DNA of 64,000 nt, from the NCBI RefSeq assembly GCF_016860525.1, contig NZ_BNEA01000001.1, positions 1,195,501-1,259,500 on the forward strand, written 5' to 3'. Position 1 is the first letter of the stretch. Each line of letters begins with the position of its first letter. A model generated the notes under the pieces. That model was not told where the DNA came from. It saw nothing but the letters and a program-made list of their open reading frames with translations, and did no database searches. Source of the stretch: Streptomyces rubradiris. GTDB lineage: Bacteria > Actinomycetota > Actinomycetes > Streptomycetales > Streptomycetaceae. This document shows, piece after piece, positions 26,059 through 36,088 of the stretch. A program made the translations under genes and the position numbers.

Positions 26059-26108
26059 GTGGCGTTCGGTGCGTGTCGCGGCCGGGCGGACGGTCCGCCC
26101 GGTCGCCG

Positions 26109-27470
26109 CTACATACCGGCGATCAGTTTCTCCACCCGGTCGTCCACCGCGCGGAACGGGTCCTTGCACAGAACGGTGCGCTGCGCCTGGTCGTTGAGCT
26201 TCAGGTGCACCCAGTCGACCGTGAAATCCCGGCGCTGCTCCTGCGCCCGCCGGATGAAATCGCCGCGCAGTCGGGCCCGAGTGGTCTGCGGGGGAACCGA
26301 CTTGCCCTCGAAGATCTTCAAGTCGTTGCAGATCCGGGCGGCTTGGCCCTTCTTCTCCAGCAGGTAGTACAGGCCGCGACGGCGGTGGATGTCGTGGTAC
26401 GCGAGGTCTATCTGGGCGACTCGCGGGTGCGACATCGTCATGTTGTGCTTGGCCCGGTACCGCTCGATGAGCTTGTACTTCATGACCCAGTCGATCTCGG
26501 TCTCGACGCGGTCCAGTTCCTCGGTCTCGATGGCCTCCAGCGTGCGGCCCCACAGCTCCAGGACCTGCGCGACGGTGCCGGTGCGGATGCCCCGGCGGTC
26601 GCAGAAGTCCAGCGCCTTGTCGAAGTACTCGCGCTGCACCTCCAGCGCGGAGGCCTCCCGGCCGCTGGCCAGGCGCACCTTGCGCCGGCCGGTGATGTCA
26701 TGGCTGACCTCGCGGATCGCCCGGATCGGGTTCTCCAGGGTGAGGTCACGCATCACCGTGCCCGCCTCGATCATGCGCAGCACCAGGTCGGTGGCGCCGA
26801 CCTTCAGCAGCATCGTCGTCTCGGACATGTTCGAGTCGCCGACGATGACGTGCAGCCTGCGGTAGCGCTCGGCGTCCGCGTGCGGTTCGTCGCGGGTGTT
26901 GATGATGGGCCGGGAGCGGGTCGTCGCCGAGGAGACGCCCTCCCAGATGTGCTCCGCGCGCTGGCTGACGCAGTAGACGGCACCGCGCGGGGTCTGCAGT
27001 ACCTTGCCGGCGCCGCACAGCAGCTGCCGGGTGACGAGGAAGGGGATGAGGATGTCCGCGAGCCGGGAGAACTCCCCGTGCCGCGCCACCAGGTAGTTCT
27101 CGTGGCAGCCGTAGGAGTTGCCCGCCGAGTCGGTGTTGTTCTTGAAGAGGTAGACGTCGCCCGCGATTCCCTCCTCGTGCAGGCGTCGTTCCGCGTCCAC
27201 CAGGAGTCCTTCGAGAATGCGCTCGCCGGCCTTGTCGTGGGTGACCAGTTCCGTCACGTTGTCACATTCGGGGGTCGCGTATTCCGGATGTGAGCCCACG
27301 TCGAGATAGAGCCGGGCGCCGTTTCGCAGAAAGACATTGCTGCTGCGGCCCCATGACACGACACGGCGGAAGAGGTACCGCGCCACCTCGTCAGGAGACA
27401 GGCGCCGCTGTCCCCTGAACGTGCACGTGACGCCGTACTCGTTCTCCAGCCCGAAAATGCGGCGGTCCAT
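26109..27470 (-). CDS. pafA: Proteasome accessory factor PafA, Pup-protein ligase
   Basis: A 453-residue member of the carboxylate-amine (glutamine synthetase-like) ligase fold. It begins [14 protein letters not shown] (Glu9 region binds ATP-Mg), has [16 protein letters not shown] with Asp57 as catalytic base, and [19 protein letters not shown]. It joins the C-terminal Glu of Pup to substrate lysines through an isopeptide bond. It is smaller than Dop and lacks the Dop-loop. Here it stands apart from pup by the MFS/LacI genes. The start lies 10 bp after the MFS stop, so it may be translated from that transcript or from a promoter inside the MFS 3' end. Confidence 0.95.
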   Translation of the reverse strand: MDRRIFGLENEYGVTCTFRGQRRLSPDEVARYLFRRVVSWGRSSNVFLRNGARLYLDVGSHPEYATPECDNVTELVTHDKAGERILEGLLVDAERRLHEEGIAGDVYLFKNNTDSAGNSYGCHENYLVARHGEFSRLADILIPFLVTRQLLCGAGKVLQTPRGAVYCVSQRAEHIWEGVSSATTRSRPIINTRDEPHADAERYRRLHVIVGDSNMSETTMLLKVGATDLVLRMIEAGTVMRDLTLENPIRAIREVSHDITGRRKVRLASGREASALEVQREYFDKALDFCDRRGIRTGTVAQVLELWGRTLEAIETEELDRVETEIDWVMKYKLIERYRAKHNMTMSHPRVAQIDLAYHDIHRRRGLYYLLEKKGQAARICNDLKIFEGKSVPPQTTRARLRGDFIRRAQEQRRDFTVDWVHLKLNDQAQRTVLCKDPFRAVDDRVEKLIAGM

Positions 27471-27479
27471 GAGGGAACA

Positions 27480-28739
27480 TTACGCCCGATCCCCCGAGCT
27501 GAAACGGGGTTCGAGGGCACGATTTGGATCATTTTCCGATGTAGCCGCGACGACACCTGCCCGCACGGGAGCCGCCAGGACCCGTCCGGTGGCGAGCAGC
27601 ACCAGCAACGACACCGCCCCGGCCACGCTCGGCAGGCCGAAACCCCACACCGTGCCACCGGCCTGCACCACCGGCCCCGCCAGGCCCGTTCCCACCGACG
27701 CGCCCACGGTGAACGTCGTCACGAGCCAGGAGAACGCCTCGGTGACCGTCCCTCTCGGCGCGTGCCGGTCCACGATGATGAACGCGCAGGCTATGCAGGG
27801 CGCCAGGAAGACGCCGGAGACCACGCTGAGCAGCACCATCCAGACCGTGCCCGGCGTCAGCGTGAGCGGCAGGTAACACACCGCCAGCAGGGCCACCAGC
27901 CCCCTCAGCCGCCGCTCGGGCGAGCCCGCCCACTGACGGGCGCCGTACACGGTCCCACCGGCCAGCGCGCCCAGGCCCAGCCCCGCCATCAGCCAGCCGT
28001 AGACCGCGTCGCCGCCATGGCCGTCGGCGTACGACACCGCCGCGACCGTGATCGAGCCCAGCGCGATGCCGATGAACAGGAACGCGGCGAGCAGCGCCAG
28101 CAGGCCGGGCGAACGCAGCGCGCCCAGCCAGTGCGCCTCGCGCGGGGCCGAGCGCCAGGCACGCGACGGCGGCGAGACGACCACGGACAGGGCGCCGAGC
28201 ACACCCAGCAGGTTCAGTACGAGCAGGGCCGCCCGCTCGTCCCACACCGAGACGCACACGGTCACCAGCAGCGGGCCGACGGTGAACATGACCTCCTGCG
28301 CGATCGCGTCCATCGCGTACGCGACGTGCACCTGCTCCTCGCGGCGCAGCACGGACGGCCACAGGGCGCGCAGGCCGCCCTCCAGCGGCGGGGCGAACAG
28401 GCCGGACACCGCGACGGCCGCGTAGGCCAGCGGCAGCGGGCCGGTGCCGCAGAAGGCGAAGACCGTCATGGCCAGGGCCGCCAGGACGGCCGCGGGCAGC
28501 TGGACGCGCGGCTGACCGTAGAGGTCCACCAGTCGGCCCAGCACCGGCTGGCCGACGGCGTTGGCCACGCCGTACACGGCCGCGAGGGCGCCGGCCAAGC
28601 TGTAGGTGCCGCCGTCGGCACGGACGAAGAGCACCAGCGCGATGGCCGCGGTCGCGTTCGGCAGCCGGCCCACCAAAGTCCCGGCGAGCAGCCGGAGCGC
28701 ATGTCTCGCCCGCAGGATCTCCAAGTACCCCGTGGCCAT
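27480..28739 (-). CDS. MFS transporter
   Basis: A 419-residue major facilitator with about twelve membrane helices and GRLVDLYGQPRVQL as the loop 2-3 signature. It looks like a drug- or sugar-efflux type carrier. ATG 28739 has GGAGG five bases upstream (28745-28749). The C-terminal about 25 residues are unusually AT-rich for the window and end in TAA. A LacI-type gene is divergent, so it is probably repressor-controlled. It is inserted between pafA and the proteasome genes. Substrate unknown. Confidence 0.88.
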   Translation of the reverse strand: MATGYLEILRARHALRLLAGTLVGRLPNATAAIALVLFVRADGGTYSLAGALAAVYGVANAVGQPVLGRLVDLYGQPRVQLPAAVLAALAMTVFAFCGTGPLPLAYAAVAVSGLFAPPLEGGLRALWPSVLRREEQVHVAYAMDAIAQEVMFTVGPLLVTVCVSVWDERAALLVLNLLGVLGALSVVVSPPSRAWRSAPREAHWLGALRSPGLLALLAAFLFIGIALGSITVAAVSYADGHGGDAVYGWLMAGLGLGALAGGTVYGARQWAGSPERRLRGLVALLAVCYLPLTLTPGTVWMVLLSVVSGVFLAPCIACAFIIVDRHAPRGTVTEAFSWLVTTFTVGASVGTGLAGPVVQAGGTVWGFGLPSVAGAVSLLVLLATGRVLAAPVRAGVVAATSENDPNRALEPRFSSGDRA

Positions 28740-28755
28740 GCCCGCCTCCAAGTGT

Positions 28756-28782
28756 TACGTATAACGTCGCTCATCATACGTA
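28756..28782. promoter_or_regulatory. Inverted repeat TACGTAT-N13-ATACGTA between MFS and LacI genes
   Basis: An exact 7-bp inverted repeat in the 105-bp divergent gap, close to the MFS start. It may be the operator of the LacI-type regulator or overlap its promoter elements. A nearby TGTG-N3-CACA (about 28809) may be a half-site element. Not confirmed by further copies. Confidence 0.4.
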
Positions 28783-28844
28783 CCATGTGCGCTGTTCACA
28801 CGTCCAATGTGATGCACACATCCACACGAAGGAGCACGTCCACC

Positions 28845-29861
28845 GTGGCACGCAGCAGCACGCGCCCGACCAGCCGGGACGTCGCCCACGCGGCCGGGGT
28901 CTCGCAGGCGGCCGTCTCCCTCGTGCTGGGCGGCAAATGGCGCGGCCGGGTCTCCGAGACCACCGCCGAACGCGTCCGCCAAGCCGCCCGCGACCTGGGC
29001 TACCGGCCCAACCTCGCCGCCCGCAACCTCCGCCTCGGCCGCACCCGCACGGTCCTGCTCGTCGTCCCCGCCCTGACCACCGAGTTCTTCGCCGGCGTCT
29101 ACACCGGCGCCGCCCGGGTCGCCGCCGAGCACGGCTTCGGCGTCGTCCTCTACCCCTCCCCCGAAGGCATCGGCCCCGCCCGCGACCCCTTCGCCTCCGC
29201 ACAGGCCGCCCTGGACGGCGTCATCGCCTCCTCCATGGCCGCCGATGCCCTCACCGACATCCGCGGCGACCAGCTCCCGCTCGTCATGCTGGACAGCGAC
29301 CCCGACGGCAGCCTCGGCGCCGCCACCGTCAACCTCGACATCACCGACGGCGTCCGCCAGGTCGCCGAACACCTCCTCGGCCTCGGCCACCGCCGGGTGC
29401 TCCACCTGGCCGCCGACGTCCCCTCCTGGACCTTCGAGATCCGCGCGCGCGAACTGGCCGCCCGCATGGCCGCCGTCCCCGGCACCGAGATCCGCACCGC
29501 CCGCGCCCCGATCTCCATCGACGGCGCGCTCACCGCCACCGAGGCCGCCCTCACCGCGTCCGGCCCCCGGCCCACCGCCATCGTCTGCGACGACGACAAA
29601 CTCGCCGCCGGCGCCTACAAGGCCGTGCGCCGCCTCGGCCTGCGCATCCCCGACGACATCTCCGTCACCGGCCTCGACGACCTGGCCCTGGCCACCGCCA
29701 TCGACCCCGAGCTGACGACGGTACGACTGGACGCCGAGCTGTTCGGCGAACACGGCATGCGCGCCCTGCTGGCCGTCCTGGAGGGCCACAGGCCGACGAG
29801 CGGCGACATCCCCGTCCAGCTCGTCGTCCGGGGCTCCACGGCCCCGCCACGCACCCCCTAG
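28845..29861 (+). CDS. LacI-family transcriptional regulator
   Basis: A 338-residue repressor. The N-terminal helix-turn-helix SRDVAHAAGVSQAAVSLVLG and hinge helix are clear, followed by a periplasmic-binding fold (FFAGVYTGAARVAAEHGFGV, VICDDDKLAAGAYKAVRRLG, TGLDDLALATAIDPELTTV). GTG 28845 follows AAGGAG; an in-frame ATG at 28812 would add eleven Thr/Ser-rich residues. It likely controls the divergent MFS exporter. Ligand unknown, typically a sugar or nucleoside. Confidence 0.9.
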   Translation: MARSSTRPTSRDVAHAAGVSQAAVSLVLGGKWRGRVSETTAERVRQAARDLGYRPNLAARNLRLGRTRTVLLVVPALTTEFFAGVYTGAARVAAEHGFGVVLYPSPEGIGPARDPFASAQAALDGVIASSMAADALTDIRGDQLPLVMLDSDPDGSLGAATVNLDITDGVRQVAEHLLGLGHRRVLHLAADVPSWTFEIRARELAARMAAVPGTEIRTARAPISIDGALTATEAALTASGPRPTAIVCDDDKLAAGAYKAVRRLGLRIPDDISVTGLDDLALATAIDPELTTVRLDAELFGEHGMRALLAVLEGHRPTSGDIPVQLVVRGSTAPPRTP

Positions 29862-29868
29862 AAACACC

Positions 29869-29900
29869 GGACGCCCCGGCCGTCACCGGCCAGGGCGTCC
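29869..29900. terminator. Bidirectional hairpin between lacI-type gene and prcA
   Basis: A stem of 7 bp plus 6 bp with one mismatch around a 4-nt loop lies 7 bp past the LacI stop and 22 bp past the prcA stop on the other strand. It serves two convergent genes. Confidence 0.65.
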
Positions 29901-29922
29901 CACCGCGTTAGCCGCGGGCGGC

Positions 29923-30675
29923 TCACTGCTCCTCGGAACCGTCCTCCGCGGAGCTCTCCGCCTCCGTGCTCGCGCCGTCCGCCGCCAGCAGCCGGTCCAG
30001 CTGCCGGCCGACGATCCGCTTGAACTTCCGCTTCTGCGGGCGCGTACGGTCCAGCACCGCCACCTCCAGCCGCTCGGCGGGGATCTCCCGCTCGCTGCCA
30101 TTGGTGTCCCGGGACAGCGCCTGCACCGCCAGCTTCAGCGCCTCCGCCAGGCTCATGCCGTCGCGGTGCCGCTGGTCCAGGAAGCTGCTGATCTGCTCCG
30201 CGTTGCCGCCCACCGCGACCGAGCCGTGTTCGTCCACGATGGAGCCGTCGTGCGGCAGCCGGTAGATCTGGTCGCCCTCCGGGGTCTCCCCGACCTCGGC
30301 CACCACCAGCTCCACCTCGTAGGGCTTCTCGGCCGCCGAGGAGAAGATCGTGCCCAGCGTCTGCGCGTAGACGTTGGCCAGGCCGCGCGCGGTGACATCG
30401 TCACGGTCGTAGGTGTAACCACGCAGGTCGGCGTAGCGGACACCGCCGATGCGCAGGTTCTCGTACTCGTTGTACTTGCCGGCCGCGGCGAAGCCGATCC
30501 GGTCGTAGATCTCGCTGAACTTGTGCAGCGCGCGGGACGGGTTCTCCCCGACGAACACGATGCCGTCGGCGTACTGCAGCACGACCAGGCTGCGGCCACG
30601 GGCGATGCCCTTGCGGGCGTACTCCGCCCGGTCGGCCATGGCCTGCTGAGGTGAGACATAGAACGGCGTCGACAC
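29923..30675 (-). CDS. prcA: 20S proteasome alpha subunit
   Basis: A 250-residue alpha subunit with the N-terminal gate region and H0 helix ([20 protein letters not shown]), the core strand [17 protein letters not shown] and GYTYDRDDV. The tail is acidic. Alpha rings gate access to the chamber and dock the C-terminal tripeptide of Arc. GTG start, 61 bp after prcB; last gene of the operon. Confidence 0.96.
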   Translation of the reverse strand: MSTPFYVSPQQAMADRAEYARKGIARGRSLVVLQYADGIVFVGENPSRALHKFSEIYDRIGFAAAGKYNEYENLRIGGVRYADLRGYTYDRDDVTARGLANVYAQTLGTIFSSAAEKPYEVELVVAEVGETPEGDQIYRLPHDGSIVDEHGSVAVGGNAEQISSFLDQRHRDGMSLAEALKLAVQALSRDTNGSEREIPAERLEVAVLDRTRPQKRKFKRIVGRQLDRLLAADGASTEAESSAEDGSEEQ

Positions 30676-30736
30676 CGGTTATCCGTCCCTTTCTGTCATG
30701 GTCACTGGATCACCTTCATTAGAACCGGGCCCGCGC

Positions 30737-31582
30737 TCAGAGCAGGGCGGCCTTCGGGCCGTCCGGCTCCTCCAGGCGCTTCTGGAGCACCGCGCGGGAC
30801 AGCTCCGACGCCTCCTGCTCGGTGAGCCGGCGGAAGCCGTCCTCGGTGATCACGGTGATGATCGGGTAGATCCGGCGGGCGACATCGGGACCACCGGTCG
30901 CCGAGTCGTCGTCGGCCGCGTCATAGAGGGCCTGCACCACCAGTGTGGCGGCCTGCTCCTCGGTCAGGTCGTCACGGAACAGCTTCTTCATCGCGCCGCG
31001 CGCGAAGATGGAGCCCGAACCCGTCGCCGCGAAGTTGTGCTCCTCGGAGCGGCCGCCCGTGACGTCGTAGGAGAAGATGCGCCCCTTCTCGCGGTCCAGG
31101 TCGTAACCCGCGAACAGGGGGACCACCGCCAGGCCCTGCATGGCCATGCCGAGGTTGGAACGGATCATCGTCGACAGCCGGTTCGCCTTGCCCTCCAGCG
31201 ACAGCTGGGCGCCCTCGACCTTCTCGAAGTGCTCCAGCTCCAGCTGGAAGAGTTTGACCATCTCCACGGCCAGGCCGGCGGTGCCGGCGATACCGACCGC
31301 CGAGTACTCGTCGGCCGGGAACACCTTCTCGATGTCCCGCTGGGCGATCACATTGCCCATCGTGGCCCGGCGGTCGCCGGCGAGGACGACCCCGCCGGGG
31401 AACGTCACGGCCACGATGGTCGTTCCGTGCGGCGCCTCGATCACGCCCTGGGTGGGCGGCAGCTGGCGGTTGCCGGGCAGCAGCTCGGGCTGGTGCTCGG
31501 CGAGGAAGTCCATGAACGAGGAGGATCCTGGCGTCAGGAAGGCAGCTGGTAGACGCCCGGTGCTACGAGTGTTGGCTTCCAC
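30737..31582 (-). CDS. prcB: 20S proteasome beta subunit with 53-residue propeptide
   Basis: A 281-residue precursor. The propeptide of 53 residues ends EAPHG and autolysis exposes the catalytic Thr54 ([21 protein letters not shown]). Lys in DRRAT-type context and SGSIFARG are typical. The start GTG at 31582 is set by the AAGGAA site upstream and gives the propeptide length known for S. coelicolor. The first 49 bp overlap the end of the endonuclease VII-like gene in another frame, so translation of the two is linked. Confidence 0.96.
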   Translation of the reverse strand: MEANTRSTGRLPAAFLTPGSSSFMDFLAEHQPELLPGNRQLPPTQGVIEAPHGTTIVAVTFPGGVVLAGDRRATMGNVIAQRDIEKVFPADEYSAVGIAGTAGLAVEMVKLFQLELEHFEKVEGAQLSLEGKANRLSTMIRSNLGMAMQGLAVVPLFAGYDLDREKGRIFSYDVTGGRSEEHNFAATGSGSIFARGAMKKLFRDDLTEEQAATLVVQALYDAADDDSATGGPDVARRIYPIITVITEDGFRRLTEQEASELSRAVLQKRLEEPDGPKAALL

Positions 31583-32139
31583 GCGTTTCCTTCCACATAA
31601 GCAGCAGCCCGCCTCATGACATCGGGCTGATCCTTGAACTGCCCCAGTGCGGCATTGCAGCTGAAGCACAGTACGCCACGGACCCTACCCGTCTCATGGC
31701 AGTGATCCACATGTGCGGGCACGGCGCTGAGGCATACACAACAGACGCCCCCTTGAGAGGCGATTAACTCGTCACGCTCGGCTCGGGTGAGGCCGTACGT
31801 GCGCCTCAGGTGGTCCTCCCGCCCGAGCGCCGCCCGGCACGCCTTGCAGCGCGTCGACAGTCCGTCGGAAGCAGTGGCGTTGCGATGCCACTCGCTGTGC
31901 GGTTTGACCTCCCCGCACGTCCGGCAGAGCTTGTGCCCCGCCGGAACCTCCACCTTCTCCCGGACCGGCTTGCCCATCGCCTCCCGGCGACGCCGGTAGT
32001 GCGCGGCGCTGTACCGCGCCACACACTCCCGGCAGTGCACCTGGAGGCCGTCACGCCTGTTCCGGTCCCTGGCGAAGGAGGTGAGGGACAGTTCACGCCC
32101 GCACTTCCTGCATTCCTTCGCGTTAGGCTCCTCAGCCAC
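31534..32139 (-). CDS. Endonuclease VII-like (recombination endonuclease VII family) protein inside the proteasome operon
   Basis: A 201-residue protein with two similar N-terminal zinc knuckle units (Cys10/13/36/39 and Cys72/75/98/101) followed by an endonuclease VII-type His-Me finger: [20 protein letters not shown] and [13 protein letters not shown] (Cys133/136, His146/148, Cys158/161). Members resemble T4 endonuclease VII, which cleaves branched DNA. GTG 32139 is favoured by GGGGGAG nearby. It lies between pup and prcB on the same strand and overlaps prcB by 49 bp. Codon 125 (31765-31767) is TTA, the only in-frame TTA noticed in the window, so expression may need the bldA tRNA. Function in the proteasome cluster is unknown. 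Confidence 0.88.
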   Translation of the reverse strand: MAEEPNAKECRKCGRELSLTSFARDRNRRDGLQVHCRECVARYSAAHYRRRREAMGKPVREKVEVPAGHKLCRTCGEVKPHSEWHRNATASDGLSTRCKACRAALGREDHLRRTYGLTRAERDELIASQGGVCCVCLSAVPAHVDHCHETGRVRGVLCFSCNAALGQFKDQPDVMRRAAAYVEGNAWKPTLVAPGVYQLPS

Positions 32140-32188
32140 CAGACTCCCCCGCAACCTTCACTTCGAAGGCAAGATGGCCACCGAGCCT

Positions 32189-32407
32189 TTACTCTCCACC
32201 TTTTTGCACGAAGGACCGCACGAAATCCTCGGCGTTTTCCTCGAGTACGTCGTCGATCTCGTCCAGTACCGAGTCCACGTCGTCCGACAGCTTCTCGTGC
32301 CGTTCCTTCAGGTCTTCGGAAGCCTGCGCGTCCTGCGCCTGCTCCTCGACCTCCTCGGTGGACCGGGTGGCCTTCTGCTGGCCGCCGCCGGTGTCCTTGG
32401 TCGCCAT
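32189..32407 (-). CDS. pup: Prokaryotic ubiquitin-like protein Pup
   Basis: A 72-residue, very acidic and disordered protein, with the helical Arc-binding region (LSDDVDSVLDEIDDVLEEN) and C terminus FVQKGGE. It already ends in Gly-Gly-Glu, so it does not need deamidation by Dop before ligation by PafA. ATG start with GGTGAGG upstream. It sits between dop and the endonuclease VII-like gene. Confidence 0.97.
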   Translation of the reverse strand: MATKDTGGGQQKATRSTEEVEEQAQDAQASEDLKERHEKLSDDVDSVLDEIDDVLEENAEDFVRSFVQKGGE

Positions 32408-32578
32408 AACCTCACCCCGCTCAGTTCGCCTGCCGATCGGTGATGATCAGACCCTATAGGCCGGGTCCGACATCGGCCCCGCAGTTTCCACAACGTACGG
32501 GGCCCACCTCGATGATTCCCGGGCGGTGGGGTTTCCACCCCGCCCGCCCGGAGCGGTCCGAGGACCCGCTGACCGTGC

Positions 32579-34090
32579 TCAGCCGCCGGACAACACCCTG
32601 ACCAGGTCATCCGCCGTGCGGCAGCGGTCCAGGAGTTCCTTGACGTGATTTCGCGTTCCGCGTAGTGGTTCCAGGGTTGGGACGCGCTGGAGGGAGTCGC
32701 GGCCCGGGAGGTCGAAGATGACCGAGTCCCAGGAGGCGGCCGCGACGTCGTCGGCGTACTGCTCCAGGCAGCGCCCGCGGAAGTACGCCCGCGTGTCCTC
32801 CGGCGGCTTCGTACGGGCCCTGTCGACCTCGGACTCGTCCAGGAGCCGCTTGATGCGTCCGCGGGCCACCAGACGGTTGTACAGGCCCTTGTCGGGGCGT
32901 ACGTCGGCGTACTGGAGGTCGACCAGGTGCAGCCGGGCGGCGTCCCAGTCGAGGTCGTCGCGGCGGCGGTAGCCCTCCATCAGCTCGCGCTTGGCGACCC
33001 AGTCCAGCTCGCCGGCCAGGCTCATGGGGTCGTTCTCCAGCCGGGTGAGTGTGTCCTCCCAGCGGCTGAGTACGTCCTTGGTCTGGTCGTCGGCGTCGGC
33101 GCCGTAGCGCTCCTCGACGTACTTGCGGGCCAGTTCGAAGTACTCCATCTGCAACTGGACCGCGGTGAGGGTGCGCCCGCTGCGCAGGGTGACCAGGCGC
33201 TTGAGCGACGGGTCGTGCGAGACCTGGTGCAGGGTGCGCACGGGCTGGTCCACGGCGAGGTCCACGGCGATGAAGCCGTCCTCGATCATGGACAGGACCA
33301 GCGCCGTGGTGCCCAGCTTGAGGTAGGTCGAGATCTCGGACAGGTTCGCGTCGCCGATGATCACATGGAGCCGGCGGTACTTCTCGGCGTCCGCGTGCGG
33401 CTCGTCGCGGGTATTGATGATCGGGCGCTTGAGCGTGGTCTCCAGGCCGACCTCGACCTCGAAGTAGTCCGCGCGCTGGCTGAGCTGGAAGCCGTGCTCG
33501 TGGCCGTCCTGGCCGATGCCGACGCGGCCGGCGCCGGCGAAGACCTGGCGGGAGACGAAGAAGGGGGTGAGGTGGCGCACGATGTCCGAGAAGGGGGTCT
33601 CCCGCTTCATCAGGTAGTTCTCGTGCGTGCCGTAGGAGGCGCCCTTGTTGTCGGTGTTGTTCTTGTAGAGGTGGATCGGCTGGGCGCCGGGCAGCTGTGC
33701 TGCCCGCTCGGCGGCCTCGGCCATGATCCGCTCGCCGGCCTTGTCCCACAGGACGGCGTCGCGGGGGTTGGTGACCTCGGGGGCGCTGTATTCGGGGTGG
33801 GCGTGGTCGACGTACAGGCGCGCGCCGTTGGTGAGGATCACATTGGCCAGGCCGATGTCCTCGTCGGTGAGCTGGCTGGCGTCGGCGGCCTCCCGGGCGA
33901 GGTCGAAGCCTCGCGCGTCCCGCAGCGGGTTCTCCTCCTCGAAGTCCCAGCGGGCCCGGCGGGCCCGGTGCATCGCCGCCGCGTAGGCGTTGACGATCTG
34001 GGACGAGGTGAGCATGGCATTGGCGTTGGGGTGGCCGGGGACGGAGATCCCGTACTCCGTCTCGATGCCCATTACTCGCCGTACGGTCAT
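32579..34090 (-). CDS. dop: Deamidase/depupylase of Pup, Dop
   Basis: A 503-residue homologue of PafA, longer because of the Dop-specific loop near residues 40-80 ([14 protein letters not shown]). Glu10 in GIETEYG and Asp95 in [15 protein letters not shown] are the expected catalytic residues. Since Pup here ends in Glu, its main task should be depupylation. ATG 34090 follows a GGAGGG site; the longer frame upstream is not genic. First gene of the dop-pup-endonuclease-prcB-prcA unit. Confidence 0.96.
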   Translation of the reverse strand: MTVRRVMGIETEYGISVPGHPNANAMLTSSQIVNAYAAAMHRARRARWDFEEENPLRDARGFDLAREAADASQLTDEDIGLANVILTNGARLYVDHAHPEYSAPEVTNPRDAVLWDKAGERIMAEAAERAAQLPGAQPIHLYKNNTDNKGASYGTHENYLMKRETPFSDIVRHLTPFFVSRQVFAGAGRVGIGQDGHEHGFQLSQRADYFEVEVGLETTLKRPIINTRDEPHADAEKYRRLHVIIGDANLSEISTYLKLGTTALVLSMIEDGFIAVDLAVDQPVRTLHQVSHDPSLKRLVTLRSGRTLTAVQLQMEYFELARKYVEERYGADADDQTKDVLSRWEDTLTRLENDPMSLAGELDWVAKRELMEGYRRRDDLDWDAARLHLVDLQYADVRPDKGLYNRLVARGRIKRLLDESEVDRARTKPPEDTRAYFRGRCLEQYADDVAAASWDSVIFDLPGRDSLQRVPTLEPLRGTRNHVKELLDRCRTADDLVRVLSGG

Positions 34091-34267
34091 GCGGCCCTCC
34101 TTGCCCGGCGGCACCCTCGGTCGTGGGCGCCGCTCAAGTGCGCTGGCGCTCCGGTGCGTGTGCGGTGCCCGTCCCCGCACGGCGCGACTCGGCAGTAGGA
34201 ACGAGCCTAGAACGCCTTTGCGCTGGTGGGGAGATCATTTGCGTCATTGGCTGCTCCGGTCGTGGCC

Positions 34268-34310
34268 GGAAAAACAGACGACTGCGGGTACCCGTCGAGG
34301 GCACCCGCAG
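34268..34310 (-). terminator. Intrinsic terminator after arc with U-tract
   Basis: An 8-bp stem (34282-34289 with 34303-34310) plus an inner CCC/GGG pair is followed on the minus strand by a run of T (34270-34274). It separates arc from the dop operon. Confidence 0.7.
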
Positions 34311-34321
34311 CCGCCCTGCCG

Positions 34322-36088
34322 TTACAGGTACTGACCGGTGTTCGCCACCGTGTCGATGGAGCGTCCGGTGTCCGCGCCCTGCTTTCCGGTGATGAGGGTA
34401 CGGATGTACACGATCCGTTCGCCCTTCTTTCCGGAGATGCGGGCCCAGTCGTCGGGGTTGGTGGTGTTGGGCAGGTCCTCGTTCTCCTTGAACTCGTCCA
34501 CGCAGGCCTGGAGGAGGTGGGAGACGCGGAGGCCCTTCTGGCTCTTTTCCAGGAAGTCCTTGATCGCCATTTTCTTGGCGCGGCCCACGATGTTCTCGAT
34601 CATGGCGCCGGAGTTGAAGTCCTTGAAGTAGAGGACTTCCTTGTCGCCGTTGGCGTAGGTGACTTCCAGGAAGCGGTTCTCCTCGGATTCGGCGTACATC
34701 TGCTCGACCGCGGTCTGGATCATGCCCTGGACCGTGGCGGCCTTGTCCCCGCCGTGTTCGGCGAGGTCGTCGGCGTGCAGCGGGAGACGCTCGGTGAGGT
34801 ACTTGCCGAAGATGTCCTTCGCGGCCTCGGCGTCGGGACGCTCGATCTTGATCTTCACGTCGAGCCGGCCGGGGCGCAGGATGGCGGGGTCGATCATGTC
34901 CTCGCGGTTGGAGGCGCCGATGACGACCACGTTCTGCAGGCCTTCGACACCGTCGATCTCGGCGAGCAGCTGGGGGACGATGGTGTTCTCCACGTCCGAG
35001 CTGACGCCGGAGCCGCGGGTGCGGAAGAGGGATTCCATCTCGTCGAAGAAGACGATGACGGGGGTGCCCTCGCTGGCCTTCTCGCGGGCCCGCTGGAAGA
35101 CCAGGCGGATCTGCCGCTCGGTCTCGCCGACGTACTTGTTGAGCAGCTCGGGGCCCTTGATGTTCAAGAAGAAGCTCTTGCCGGCGGCCTGGCCGGTGAC
35201 CTCGGCGACCTTCTTGGCGAGCGAGTTGGCGACGGCCTTGGCGATCAGGGTCTTGCCGCAGCCGGGCGGGCCGTAGAGCAGGACGCCCTTGGGCGGGCGC
35301 AGCTCGTGCTCTTTGAACAGGTCGGGGTAGAGGTACGGCAGCTCGACCGCGTCGCGGATGGCCTCGATCTGGTTGCCGAGGCCGCCGATCTGGTCGTAGC
35401 CGATGTCGGGGACCTCTTCGAGGACCAGTTCCTCGACCTCGCTCTTGGGTACGACCTCGTAGACGTAGCCGGAGCGGGGTTCGAGCAGGAGGGCGTCACC
35501 GGCGCGGATGGTGGTGCCGAGCAGGGGCTCGGCGAGGCGGACCACCCGCTCCTCGTCGGTGTGCCCGAGCACGAGGGCGCGCTCGCCGTCCTCCAGGATC
35601 TCCTTGAGGGTGACGATGTCGCCGACGCTCTCGAACTCCATGGCCTCGACCACGTTGAGCGCTTCGTTGAGCATGACCTCCTGGCCGCGCCTCAGCTCGT
35701 CGAGTTCGACGCTGGGGCTGACGTTCACCCGGAGTTTGCGGCCGCCGGTGAAGATGTCGGCGGTGCCGTCCTCGTTGGCTTGCAGGAAGACACCGAAGCC
35801 GGCCGGCGGCTGGGCGAGCCGGTCGACCTCCTCCTTGAGGGCCACGATCTGGTCGCGGGCCTCGCGCAGGGTGTTGGCCAGCCGCTCGTTCTGGGCGGAC
35901 ACGCCGGCCAGGTTGGTCTGCAGCTCGACGATCCGCTCTTCGAGAATCCTCGTGTGGCGCGGAGAGTCGGCGAGCTTGCGGCGCAGGACGGCGATCTCCT
36001 GCTCAAGGTAGGCGATCTGCCCGGCCGGGTCGTCGGACCCGCGTCCCGGGCGGATGCCGCGGTTCATGTCGTCGTCGTGGGCTGCCAC
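34322..36088 (-). CDS. arc: Proteasome-associated AAA ATPase Arc/Mpa
   Basis: A 588-residue ring ATPase. An N-terminal coiled coil (about 25-90, binds Pup) is followed by two OB-fold subdomains and the AAA domain with Walker A GPPGCGKT (273-280), Walker B IVFFDEME and a C-terminal GQYL tail that docks in the alpha ring. It unfolds pupylated proteins into the 20S core. GTG 36088 has an extended site (GGAGGTGAGG) upstream; the six codons above it are not used. It is separated from dop by 231 bp with a terminator. Confidence 0.96.
   Translation of the reverse strand: MAAHDDDMNRGIRPGRGSDDPAGQIAYLEQEIAVLRRKLADSPRHTRILEERIVELQTNLAGVSAQNERLANTLREARDQIVALKEEVDRLAQPPAGFGVFLQANEDGTADIFTGGRKLRVNVSPSVELDELRRGQEVMLNEALNVVEAMEFESVGDIVTLKEILEDGERALVLGHTDEERVVRLAEPLLGTTIRAGDALLLEPRSGYVYEVVPKSEVEELVLEEVPDIGYDQIGGLGNQIEAIRDAVELPYLYPDLFKEHELRPPKGVLLYGPPGCGKTLIAKAVANSLAKKVAEVTGQAAGKSFFLNIKGPELLNKYVGETERQIRLVFQRAREKASEGTPVIVFFDEMESLFRTRGSGVSSDVENTIVPQLLAEIDGVEGLQNVVVIGASNREDMIDPAILRPGRLDVKIKIERPDAEAAKDIFGKYLTERLPLHADDLAEHGGDKAATVQGMIQTAVEQMYAESEENRFLEVTYANGDKEVLYFKDFNSGAMIENIVGRAKKMAIKDFLEKSQKGLRVSHLLQACVDEFKENEDLPNTTNPDDWARISGKKGERIVYIRTLITGKQGADTGRSIDTVANTGQYL

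Noticed and set aside
28801..28844. Longer LacI start at ATG 28787 or 28812
   Set aside because: Extra residues are low-complexity and not part of the LacI domain, and AAGGAG is best placed for the GTG at 28845.
31883..31999. Possible separate small ORFs opposite the endonuclease VII-like gene
   Set aside because: They are shadow frames of the minus-strand gene, whose zinc-binding motifs are convincing.
33641..33665. TTGTCGGTG inside dop (plus strand), similar to the PafBC -35 motif
   Set aside because: No TANNNT follows at the right distance, and it lies inside a coding gene on the opposite strand; several other TTGTCGGTG copies fail the same test.
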